Below are positions 43,741-52,381 of a stretch of 64,000 bases of DNA, piece by piece. Source of the stretch: Cognatiyoonia koreensis. GTDB lineage: Bacteria; Pseudomonadota; Alphaproteobacteria; Rhodobacterales; Rhodobacteraceae. The stretch lies in assembly GCF_900109295.1 (NCBI RefSeq), contig NZ_FOIZ01000001.1, forward strand, positions 186,001 to 250,000, given 5' to 3'. The notes beneath the pieces are model-generated. The model was not told the origin of the DNA. It did not search any database and saw only the letters and a list, made by a program, of their open reading frames with translations. The first letter of the stretch is position 1. Every line of letters begins with the position of its first letter. The translations under genes were made by a program, and so were the position numbers.

Positions 43741-45677
43741 GCACGGTCCTGCACGTTATCCACGGTCGCAATCAATTCCTCGATCCGGCTTTGCTGTTCG
43801 GCAATGCGGCCACGGTCGGCGGACGGATAAGCCTCAAGCGGGGGCGTGCCGTCGTAAAGCGCCTGCAATGTGATGTCGCGGGCGATCGGGGCGGCAGCAG
43901 TCGACCCGCCGCCGCCATGCTCGACGATGACAGCGACCGCGAACTTCGGATTCTCGCTTGGCGCAAAGTCGACGAACAAAGCGTGATCGCGCCGTTCCCA
44001 TGGCAGATCAGCGTTGCTGGTCACACCGCGGGCGCGCTCTTCGGCAGTGATCCGGCGGACCTGCGACGTGCCGGTCTTACCGGCCATGCGCATGCCATCT
44101 GCAACAATGCGCGACCGGCGGGCGGTGCCGCGCTGGTGGTTGACGACGTCGTCCATGGCCGCACGAATACGGCGCAGCGTGTTTTCATTGATCCCAAGGT
44201 TATCACCCAGCCCGCTGGGCGTTTCGACACCGCTGACCGATTTGATCAGGCGCGGTGTTACCTCGCGCCCTGTCGCGATGCGCGCCGTCATCACCGCCAG
44301 ATGCAGCGGCGACGTCAGCACGTAGCCCTGCCCGATAGAGGCGTTGACGGTATCGCCGATGCGCCAGTCTTCGCCGCGCACCTCGGCCTTCCAGGCCTTG
44401 TCGGGGGCCAGACCGTTGGCGACCGCGGACAGGGGTAAATCATGCTTGATCCCGATGCCCAGCTTGCGCGCCATCTCAGCGATCTTGTCGATGCCGATCC
44501 GCTGACTGATTTCGTAGTAGTAACAGTCGCATGATTGCTTGATGCTTTCGTTGAGGTTCATGTTGCCATGACCCGCCCGTTTCCAGCAGTGAAAGCGCGT
44601 GCCGAAGACATCTGTATGCCCCGGACAATAGACCGTTTCATCCGGAGAGATCACACCACCTTCAAGGGCTGCGAGTGCTGTCACCATCTTGAAGGTCGAT
44701 CCGGGCGGATAGATTCCCTGCACGGCTTTGGCCGCAAGCGGGCGATACTTGTTTTCGTTCAGATCACCCCAGTCCTTGACGGAAATGCCGCGTACGAAAA
44801 GGTTCGGATCGAATGACGGCGACGAGCAGACGGCCCTGAGATCACCGTTTTCAAGGTCGATTACGACCGCGCCCGCGCTTTCGCCGTCCAGACGCGCCTG
44901 GCAATAGGTCTGCAGCTTGGCGTCAATGGTCAGCTGGACATCGGCACCCTTTGTGCCTTCCTGCCGGTCCAGTTCGCGCATGACACGGCCAAGGGCGTTC
45001 ACTTCGATCCGTTTGGTGCCCGCTGCGCCGCGCAGTGTACGTTCCAGCTTGTTTTCGACACCGGTCTTGCCGATCTGGAATTTCGGTATCTGCAATAGCG
45101 GGTCCTGATCGTCGATCCGGCTTAGATCATAGTCACTGACCGGGCCGACATAGCCGACCACATGGCCAAGCGGGGCACCGAAAGGATAGGCGCGCGACAG
45201 GCCCACTTCTGCCGTGATGCCGGGCAGGGCGGGGGCGTTGATATTGATTTCGGCCACATCTTCCCAGCGTAGGCGATCCGCAATGGTGACCGGCACAAAG
45301 GGCGAGCGGCGGTTGATCTCCTCTACCGCCTTTGCGACGGCTTCGGGATCCAGATCAACGATCTGCATCAGTTTGGCCAGCACCTCTTCCACATCGCCAG
45401 CGTCCTCGCGAACCATGACCACACGGTAATTTTGCTCGTTCTCGGCAAGCGGGTGGCCGTTGCGGTCAAAGATCAGGCCGCGTGCGGGCGGGATCAGACG
45501 AATATTGATGCGGTTCTCTTCGGCAAGCAGGCGGAACTGGTCGGCTTGTTCGACCTGCATGGACTGCATTCGCCAGGCAAGCGCGCCGGCCACTGCGACC
45601 TGTGCGCCGCCGATAATCAGCCCACGCCGGCTGATCATGCGCATGCTGTCGCCGTTGTCGCGGTTCGGCCTTTTCAT
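43737..45677 (-). CDS. mrdA: Penicillin-binding protein 2 (peptidoglycan transpeptidase)
   Basis: 646 residues. An N-terminal membrane anchor (RRGLIIGGAQVAVAGALAWRM) is followed by the class B dimerisation domain (PPARGLIFDRNGHPLAENE, then AYPFGAPLGHVVGYVGP). The transpeptidase motifs are the SxxK nucleophile in GSTFKMVTALAALEGG, SCD in IKQSCDCYYYEISQRIG, and AGKTGTSQVR. It cross-links the strands made by RodA in the elongasome. Start ATG 45677 overlaps the mreD stop by 4 bp. Confidence 0.95.
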   Translation of the reverse strand: MKRPNRDNGDSMRMISRRGLIIGGAQVAVAGALAWRMQSMQVEQADQFRLLAEENRINIRLIPPARGLIFDRNGHPLAENEQNYRVVMVREDAGDVEEVLAKLMQIVDLDPEAVAKAVEEINRRSPFVPVTIADRLRWEDVAEININAPALPGITAEVGLSRAYPFGAPLGHVVGYVGPVSDYDLSRIDDQDPLLQIPKFQIGKTGVENKLERTLRGAAGTKRIEVNALGRVMRELDRQEGTKGADVQLTIDAKLQTYCQARLDGESAGAVVIDLENGDLRAVCSSPSFDPNLFVRGISVKDWGDLNENKYRPLAAKAVQGIYPPGSTFKMVTALAALEGGVISPDETVYCPGHTDVFGTRFHCWKRAGHGNMNLNESIKQSCDCYYYEISQRIGIDKIAEMARKLGIGIKHDLPLSAVANGLAPDKAWKAEVRGEDWRIGDTVNASIGQGYVLTSPLHLAVMTARIATGREVTPRLIKSVSGVETPSGLGDNLGINENTLRRIRAAMDDVVNHQRGTARRSRIVADGMRMAGKTGTSQVRRITAEERARGVTSNADLPWERRDHALFVDFAPSENPKFAVAVIVEHGGGGSTAAAPIARDITLQALYDGTPPLEAYPSADRGRIAEQQSRIEELIATVDNVQDRA

Positions 45678-46213
45678 AGTCGTTGTCCCATACTGTCGAC
45701 CTGTCCCGGTGCGGGACGGCGGACGCCAAAGATAAACTGTGCTGAAAACATGACGAAAGGAATGGCGATTAGCGTTGCGAGAATGTGAAGCAGCTCCAGC
45801 AGTTGATAGGGCTGCGGTGTCAAAACAATGGCCAATGTGGCGCGGTTCACGGCGGCGACCGCGATCACCGCGAAAGCCACAAGTCCGAATTCACCCAGGA
45901 AGGGCAGATCACGGATCGACTGCGCACGCGAGCGAATAACCTCGGATGCGATGAGCACAAGGGCTGACATCAAGCCAGGGGGGCGCTGGAACAAGAGATC
46001 TGTGAGAAAGAAAACCGTGCCAATCATATAGAAGGGCACAAAGTCAGGTCTGCGGGCGACCCAGACCAGTGTCAGCACCAACAGGAAATCTGGCGGCGAA
46101 AACAGCGTCGGACGTTGGTCGAGCGGCAACAGCTGGATGAAGATGATCGTGATCGCAAGCGCAAGGTAGATCCCGCGCCCTGTCCAGACCTGTCGTTTTG
46201 CAAGCTCAGCCAT
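45674..46213 (-). CDS. mreD: Rod shape-determining protein MreD
   Basis: 179 residues from ATG 46213 (MAELAKRQVW), preferred to the open frame 24 codons further upstream because an SD-like GAGGCAACAG precedes it and the length fits MreD. Five to six membrane segments are visible (LALAITIIFIQLLPL, FLLVLTLVWVA, FYMIGTVFFLTDLLF, LVAFAVIAVAAVNRA, HILATLIAIPFVMFSAQFIFG). Poorly conserved family; assignment rests on topology and the place between mreC and mrdA. It overlaps the end of mreC by 8 bp. Confidence 0.92.
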   Translation of the reverse strand: MAELAKRQVWTGRGIYLALAITIIFIQLLPLDQRPTLFSPPDFLLVLTLVWVARRPDFVPFYMIGTVFFLTDLLFQRPPGLMSALVLIASEVIRSRAQSIRDLPFLGEFGLVAFAVIAVAAVNRATLAIVLTPQPYQLLELLHILATLIAIPFVMFSAQFIFGVRRPAPGQVDSMGQRL

Positions 46214-47108
46214 CTGTTGCCTCTGCGGCTTCGATGTCGGGTGGTACAGCAGTGGCGGGCGACAGAAGCCCGCCGGGATCGGCAATCATTTCATGTGGAC
46301 GGGACCGTAGCACGCGCAGGAATTCAAGCCGCCCATAGTCGGCAGACAGACGGACGCGCAACCGCCGATCAGACCCGAGCGCGACTTGACCGACCAGCAG
46401 ATCGGCTGGAAAGACCCCGCCATCGCCCGAACTGACCACCCGGTCGCCCGGGCGCACGAGGTCAGCGTCCTCAAGGAATTCAATCGGTGGGTTCAGTGTG
46501 TTGTCGCCTGCCAGAATAGCCTTTTGCCCTGATGGTTGGATCGTCACCGGAATCCGGCTGGATGTATCGGTGAGCAACAAAACACGGCTGGTTTCCTGCC
46601 CCACACCGCTGATCCTGCCGACAAGGCCGATGCCGTCCATGGTCGGCCAGCCGTCCACGATACCGTCACGTGCCCCAACGTTCAGCAGAACCGACTGCCG
46701 GAAGGGCGAACCGCTGTCGGTCATGACGACGCCGGTCACATAGGTCAGCTGCGGATCAAGCCGCACATTGTTCAGATCCAGAAGCCGCGCGTTTTCCTGT
46801 TCAAGCTGCAGTGCGGCTTCTTTCCAGGCCTTCATTTGCTGCAATTCGCGGCGCAGATCGTCGTTCTGTTCGGCAAGCTGCTGATAGCTTTGGAAATCGG
46901 AGGCGAGGTTCGCGACACCTGTCACAGGGGCCATGGCCCAGTCAAAGGACGGCACCACCCGATCGATCACCGCAAGACGAAAGCGTTCGACGCGGGGGCT
47001 GTCGATCCGCCAGACCAGAAATGTCCCGAAAAGAAACAGCACGAAAAGCCCGACCAGCAGTCTGCGGATCGGGCCAACGAAATCATTGCTGTTGCGGTCT
47101 TTCGCCAA
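46206..47108 (-). CDS. mreC: Rod shape-determining protein MreC
   Basis: 300 residues: a membrane anchor near 14-32 (LLVGLFVLFLFGTFLVW), a coiled coil near 68-105 (FQSYQQLAEQNDDLRRELQQM...), then the beta-rich domain with VTGVVMTDSGSPFRQSVLLNVG, GLVGRISGVGQETSRVLLLTD and DRVVSSGDGGVFPADLLVGQ. It scaffolds the elongasome in the periplasm and activates PBP2. Ends in a short acidic Ala-rich tail. 24 bp downstream of mreB. Confidence 0.94.
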   Translation of the reverse strand: MAKDRNSNDFVGPIRRLLVGLFVLFLFGTFLVWRIDSPRVERFRLAVIDRVVPSFDWAMAPVTGVANLASDFQSYQQLAEQNDDLRRELQQMKAWKEAALQLEQENARLLDLNNVRLDPQLTYVTGVVMTDSGSPFRQSVLLNVGARDGIVDGWPTMDGIGLVGRISGVGQETSRVLLLTDTSSRIPVTIQPSGQKAILAGDNTLNPPIEFLEDADLVRPGDRVVSSGDGGVFPADLLVGQVALGSDRRLRVRLSADYGRLEFLRVLRSRPHEMIADPGGLLSPATAVPPDIEAAEATDG

Positions 47109-47132
47109 GGGCGTCCCCTTAGAAAACTTCGT

Positions 47133-48239
<1,107 letters not shown>

Positions 48240-48324
48240 TTATAGGATGCGTGTTCAGGGGTGGAAAGGCCTGTTTTGCAGGGTTTCAGCGCTTATTTGC
48301 CGCTTGTTTTTTTCTGCGCAAAAC

Positions 48325-48352
48325 CCGCGTGTTTGCCCTTTGAAACACGCGG
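48325..48352 (-). terminator. Intrinsic terminator of leuA
   Basis: Perfect 10-bp stem, CCGCGTGTTT (48325-48334) with AAACACGCGG (48343-48352), 8-nt loop. On the minus strand it lies 30 nt past the leuA stop and is followed by GTTTTGCGC. It separates leuA from the downstream mreB operon. Confidence 0.75.
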
Positions 48353-48382
48353 ATTCTTGTACTTTTTCAACATTGGTGCGGC

Positions 48383-49942
48383 TTACTCTCCCGCGTCTTT
48401 GTAGCTGACCGATTTCTCGTCATAGCCGACAGAGGTTTGGTCACGTCGCACAAGCAAGCGGTTGAGCGCGTTGATATAGGCCTTGGCAGAGGCGACGACC
48501 GTGTCCGTATCGGCCGACTGGCCGGTGCCGATCCGGCCATCTTCTTCCATGCGGACATAGACAGTGGCCTGCGCGTCCGTGCCTTCGGTCACGGCCTGCA
48601 CCTGAAAGAGCTGCAGTCGCGCGCCGTGCGGGAAGAGGTATTTGACCGCATTGAACGTCGCATCGACGGGGCCGTCGCCGGTCGTTGTTGTCGTCGCCGC
48701 GACACCGTCGATTTCAAGCGTCATGGTCGCCTCTTGCGGCCCTTCGGTTCCGCAGATGACCTTGAGGGCTTTCAGCTTCAGCCGGTCTGCTTCGCCTTCG
48801 CTTGTGCTCAACAGGGCAAGCAGGTCGTCGTCAAAAACCTCCTTCTTGCGATCGGCCAGATCCTTGAACCGAACGAACACGTCCTTGAGTTGGTTATCGG
48901 CCAAATCGAAGCCCAGCTCTGCCAGCTTTGCGCGCAGCGCGGCACGGCCCGAGTGTTTGCCCAGGGGCAGGGAAGTGCCGGACAGGCCCACGTCTTCGGG
49001 GCGCATCACTTCGAATGTTTCGCGGTTCTTGAGCATCCCGTCCTGATGGATGCCGCTTTCGTGGGCAAAGGCGTTCTTGCCAACGATGGCTTTGTTGAAC
49101 TGCACCGGAAAACCCGAAACCGTCGCGACGCGGCGCGAGATCTGCATGATCTTTTTCGTGTCGATCCGGGTGTCGAAGGGCATAATGTCGTTGCGCACGC
49201 GCAGGGCCATCACAACTTCTTCCAGTGCGGTGTTGCCTGCACGTTCACCCAGCCCGTTGATGGTACATTCGATCTGGCGCGCACCACCTTCGACCGCGGC
49301 AAGGCTGTTGGCCGTCGCCATGCCCAGATCGTTGTGGCAGTGCGTGGCAAAGATTACTTCGTCCGCGCCGGGCACCTTTTCGATCAGCATCCGGATCAGG
49401 TCCGCGCTTTCGCGCGGAGCCGTGTAGCCGACAGTGTCGGGGATGTTGATGGTGCTTGCACCAGCCTTGATGGCGATTTCGACGGTGCGGCAGAGAAAAT
49501 CTTCCTCTGTCCGTGTGGCATCCATCGATGACCATTGCACGTTGTCTGACAGGTTGCGGGCGTGGGTTACGCATTCGTGGATGCGTTCCGCCATTTCATC
49601 CATGGTGAGATTGGGGATTGCCCGGTGCAGCGGCGATGTGCCGATGAAGGTGTGGATGCGTGGGGATTTGGCGTGTTTCACGGCTTCCCAGCAGCGGTCG
49701 ATGTCCTTGAAGTTTGCACGCGACAGACCACAGATGGTGCTGTTCTTGGCGCGTTTCGCGATTTCGCTGACGGCTGCAAAGTCGCCTTCGGAGGCAATGG
49801 GAAAGCCTGCCTCGATGATATCCACGCCCATATCGTCGAGCATTTCGGCGATTTCCAGTTTTTCGGAATGGGTCATGGTCGCGCCGGGCGATTGTTCGCC
49901 GTCGCGCAGTGTGGTGTCGAATATCAGTACATGATCGGTCAT
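48383..49942 (-). CDS. leuA: 2-isopropylmalate synthase LeuA
   Basis: 519 residues, type I LeuA. The TIM-barrel HMGL-like domain starts with LIFDTTLRDGEQSPGATMT (metal-binding Asp) and includes ATHCHNDLGMATANSLA and GLGERAGNTALEEV. The C-terminal LeuA regulatory (dimer) domain runs from about residue 385 (KVICGTEGPQEATMTLEIDG) to about 500. It joins acetyl-CoA and 2-ketoisovalerate, the first committed step of leucine synthesis, and is feedback-inhibited by leucine through that domain. The SD AAGGA at 49954-49950 is buried in a predicted leader structure next to a leucine-rich leader peptide (see the leader entries), so synthesis is probably also controlled by leucine supply. Confidence 0.95.
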   Translation of the reverse strand: MTDHVLIFDTTLRDGEQSPGATMTHSEKLEIAEMLDDMGVDIIEAGFPIASEGDFAAVSEIAKRAKNSTICGLSRANFKDIDRCWEAVKHAKSPRIHTFIGTSPLHRAIPNLTMDEMAERIHECVTHARNLSDNVQWSSMDATRTEEDFLCRTVEIAIKAGASTINIPDTVGYTAPRESADLIRMLIEKVPGADEVIFATHCHNDLGMATANSLAAVEGGARQIECTINGLGERAGNTALEEVVMALRVRNDIMPFDTRIDTKKIMQISRRVATVSGFPVQFNKAIVGKNAFAHESGIHQDGMLKNRETFEVMRPEDVGLSGTSLPLGKHSGRAALRAKLAELGFDLADNQLKDVFVRFKDLADRKKEVFDDDLLALLSTSEGEADRLKLKALKVICGTEGPQEATMTLEIDGVAATTTTTGDGPVDATFNAVKYLFPHGARLQLFQVQAVTEGTDAQATVYVRMEEDGRIGTGQSADTDTVVASAKAYINALNRLLVRRDQTSVGYDEKSVSYKDAGE

Positions 49943-49949
49943 GTCGGTT

Positions 49950-50075
49950 TCCTTAGCTTGAGTGTGTCATGGCGCGTCGTCCCCTCTGAGCGGTCGCGCC
50001 AAATGGCACGCTCAGAGGCGGCTAAGGAGTAGTGCGAAGAGTGTTGCGCTCAGTCTCGACATGTTGGGCACTATA
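49950..50075 (-). promoter_or_regulatory. leuA leader: promoter-like element and SD-sequestering translational attenuator
   Basis: On the minus strand: TATAGT at 50075-50070 as a possible -10, then the 16-codon leader gene starting at 50062. Two nested stems follow. The outer pairs TCCTTAGC (50028-50021) with GCTAAGGA (49957-49950), which contains the leuA SD. The inner pairs CCTCTGAGC (50018-50010) with GCTCAGAGG (49991-49983). All 17 base pairs are perfect. The 5' strand of the outer stem is the leader peptide's Leu-Leu-Ser codons. A ribosome stalled there for lack of leucyl-tRNA would free the SD. The inner stem has no T-run, so control would be at translation. The mechanism is inferred. 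Confidence 0.7.
50012..50062 (-). CDS. leuL: Leucine-rich leader peptide of leuA (16 aa)
   Basis: ATG at 50062, TGA at 50014-50012, encoding MSRLSATLFALLLSRL: six Leu in sixteen residues, including three in a row written with different codons (CTA, CTC, CTT). It lies 70 bp before leuA on the same strand, the classic layout of amino-acid attenuation. No good SD precedes it, but the possible -10 (50075-50070) would place the transcript start at or next to the ATG, so it may be translated as a leaderless message, as reported for trpL in Sinorhizobium meliloti. Its Leu codons form one strand of the stem hiding the leuA SD. Too short for homology support here. Confidence 0.7.
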   Translation of the reverse strand: MSRLSATLFALLLSRL

Positions 50076-50106
50076 CCTCTGGATTTCCTTTTGGAAAGTC
50101 AGGAAT

Positions 50107-50138
50107 GCCTCCGGCGGGAGTTTTTTGGCCAGATGAAG
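50107..50138 (+). repeat. Rhodobacteraceae-type intergenic hairpin/T-run element, copy 1
   Basis: GCCTCCGGCGGGAG followed by six T, then GGCCAGATGAAG. CTCC-GGCG-GGAG forms a short hairpin before the T-run, so it looks like a weak intrinsic terminator. A second, diverged copy lies at 55692-55722. From memory this element is widespread between genes in Rhodobacteraceae. It lies upstream of the SDR gene. Confidence 0.6.
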
Positions 50139-50173
50139 CTGGAAGCTGCGTGTCATTGCCTTAGGTCTGGTCC

Positions 50174-50827
50174 ATGGAAAAAGCACTTGTGATCGGGGCG
50201 TCCGGCGGCATTGGCCGGGCCGTTGTGTCAGAACTGGAAGCGCGGGGCGTTGCGGTGACGCAGCTGTCACGCTCCGCTGATGGGCTGGATGTGACAGACG
50301 CAGAGTCGGTGGATCGTCATATGGATGCAGTGGATGGTCCGTTTGACCTGGTTTTTAGTGCAGTTGGTGTCCTTGGAACGCCGGAGAAAGCCCTGTCGGC
50401 ATTAACTGCCGAGGAGATGTCCTATCTGTTCAAGGTCAACACCATCGGTCCCGCCTTGCTGCTGCGTCATGCTTCCCGGCTTTTGCCAAAGGACGGGCGC
50501 GGGGTATTCGGGGTGCTTTCGGCGCGCGTCGGATCGATCGGGGATAACCGGATCGGCGGATGGTATTCCTATCGTGCGTCAAAGGCCGCAGTGAACCAGA
50601 TCGTCCATGGTGCGGCCATTGAATTGAAGCGCACGCACAGGCAATCCATTGTCGTCGCCCTGCATCCCGGCACTGTCGAAACACCGTTTACAGCTGCATT
50701 TCAGGGGCGGCACAAGACTGTCACGGCGGAGGAAGCTGCCACTAATCTGGTGAATGTCATGACCTCCTTGACGCCAGATCAGACGGGCGGATTTTACGCC
50801 TATGATGGCAGCGAAATCCCATGGTGA
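50174..50827 (+). CDS. SDR family oxidoreductase (CsgA/C-factor-like)
   Basis: 217 residues. Cofactor motif IGASGGIGRAV near 7-17, LDVTDAESVDRH, the FSAVGVLG segment in place of NNAG, Ser in LSARVGSIGDNRIGGW and YRASKAAVNQIV with catalytic Tyr and Lys. Short, C-factor-type short-chain dehydrogenase; substrate unknown. Its last codons overlap the photolyase gene by 7 bp, so the two are co-translated, and this SDR-cryptochrome pairing might reflect a shared light or repair function. Divergent from leuA. Confidence 0.85.
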   Translation: MEKALVIGASGGIGRAVVSELEARGVAVTQLSRSADGLDVTDAESVDRHMDAVDGPFDLVFSAVGVLGTPEKALSALTAEEMSYLFKVNTIGPALLLRHASRLLPKDGRGVFGVLSARVGSIGDNRIGGWYSYRASKAAVNQIVHGAAIELKRTHRQSIVVALHPGTVETPFTAAFQGRHKTVTAEEAATNLVNVMTSLTPDQTGGFYAYDGSEIPW

Positions 50828-52347
50828 GGCTTGTTCTTGTACTTGGTGACCAGCTGTCACCCGGCGTCGCCGCGCTGAAAAAGGCGGACAAGACGTCCGA
50901 TGTCGTTGTGATGGCCGAGGTGATGGGCGAGGCGACCTATGTGCAGCATCACCCCAAGAAGATCGCCTTTCTCTTTGCGGCTATGCGCAAGTTTGCGGCT
51001 CAATTGGAAAGCGATGGCTGGCGCGTGGCATATTCCCGCTTGGAAGATGCGGAGAATGGCGGATCGATTTCATCCGAACTGCTGCGGCGCGCGGAAGAAT
51101 TCGGCACCGACGAGGTGCTTGTCACTGAACCTGGCGAGTTTCGCGTCATCAGTGACCTTGCTGAATTGCCGCTGACTGCGACCAGCTTTGAGGACGACCG
51201 CTTTATCGCCTCGCATCAGGATTTTCAGAACTGGGCCGATGGACGCAAACAACTGCGTATGGAGTATTTCTATCGCGACATGCGTCGAAAAACGGGCCTG
51301 ATGATGGAAGGTGACGCGCCTGCTGGTGGACAGTGGAATTATGACCACGACAACCGCAAGCCCGCCCCCGGATCAGTCGATTTCAATGGGCCGATGCGTT
51401 TCACGCCCGATGAGACTGTTTCTGAGGTTCTGACACTGGTCGCGGAGCGTTTTGGCGACAACTTCGGAGATCTCGCGCCATTCTGGTTTGCCACCGATAC
51501 CGGTCAGGCCCGCCAGCATCTTGCCTATTGGATCCGTATGGGTGCACCGCTGTTTGGCGACTTTCAGGATGCGATGATGCAGGATGAAAGGTTCCTTTAT
51601 CATGGTTTTGTCGGAGCCTATATCAACGCGGGATTGTTGGACCCGTTGGAGGTCTGCCAGGCCGTCGAACAGGCGTGGAAGGACGGCGATATCCCGATCA
51701 ATGCGGCCGAAGGTTTCATTCGCCAGATCATTGGTTGGCGGGAATACATGCGCGGCATCTACTTTCATGAAGGCCCTGAATATACCAGCCGCAATATTCT
51801 GGAACATGATCGTAAGTTGCCGGGTCTGTATTGGGGCAAGAAGACGTGGATGGCTTGCGTTGATCATGCGGTGACCCAGACGAAAGAGGAAGCCTATGCC
51901 CATCACATCCAGCGGTTGATGGTCACGGGCAATTTCGCGCTGCTTGCGGGGATCGACCCGTATGAAGTGCATGAGTGGTATCTGGCTGTTTATGCTGATG
52001 CATACGAGTGGGTCGAGGCCCCCAACGTCATCGGGATGAGCCAGTTTGCCGATGGCGGGATTATCGCCAGCAAGCCCTATATTTCAAGCGGGAACTACAT
52101 CAACAAGATGTCGGATTACTGCAAGTCCTGTTCCTACAAGATCAAGGACAAGACCGGTCCTGATGCCTGTCCCTTCAATTTACTTTACTGGCATTTCCTC
52201 GACCGGCATCGCGCGCGGTTTGAAGGCAATCCGCGTATGGCACAGATGTATCGGGTCTGGGACAGAATGGAAGCGGACAAGCGCGAAACAGTGCTGAAAG
52301 ACGCAGGTGCTTGGCTGGCCAAAATGGACGCGGGCGAAACGGTGTGA
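50821..52347 (+). CDS. Iron-sulfur bacterial cryptochrome / (6-4) photolyase (PhrB-like)
   Basis: 508 residues from ATG 50821. The N-terminal alpha/beta domain LVLVLGDQLSPGVAALKKAD is the cryptochrome-photolyase-related (DUF523-type) variant of PhrB-like proteins. The C-terminal FAD domain has FIRQIIGWREYMRGIY and ALLAGIDPYEVHEWYLAVYADAYEWVEAPNVIGMSQFADGG. Cys residues in YCKSCSYKIKDKTGPDACPF, plus WMACVDHAV, match the four that bind a 4Fe-4S cluster in Agrobacterium PhrB. It probably repairs (6-4) photoproducts using light, FAD and a lumazine antenna, or acts as a photoreceptor. Confidence 0.9.
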   Translation: MVRLVLVLGDQLSPGVAALKKADKTSDVVVMAEVMGEATYVQHHPKKIAFLFAAMRKFAAQLESDGWRVAYSRLEDAENGGSISSELLRRAEEFGTDEVLVTEPGEFRVISDLAELPLTATSFEDDRFIASHQDFQNWADGRKQLRMEYFYRDMRRKTGLMMEGDAPAGGQWNYDHDNRKPAPGSVDFNGPMRFTPDETVSEVLTLVAERFGDNFGDLAPFWFATDTGQARQHLAYWIRMGAPLFGDFQDAMMQDERFLYHGFVGAYINAGLLDPLEVCQAVEQAWKDGDIPINAAEGFIRQIIGWREYMRGIYFHEGPEYTSRNILEHDRKLPGLYWGKKTWMACVDHAVTQTKEEAYAHHIQRLMVTGNFALLAGIDPYEVHEWYLAVYADAYEWVEAPNVIGMSQFADGGIIASKPYISSGNYINKMSDYCKSCSYKIKDKTGPDACPFNLLYWHFLDRHRARFEGNPRMAQMYRVWDRMEADKRETVLKDAGAWLAKMDAGETV

Positions 52348-52381
52348 GGCCGCCCGCGATCACGGCTGGACGCAAGCGACC

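Noticed and set aside
48437..49531. 364-codon plus-strand open frame antisense to leuA
   Set aside because: leuA is unambiguous with catalytic motifs on the other strand; the antisense frame has no SD or motif.
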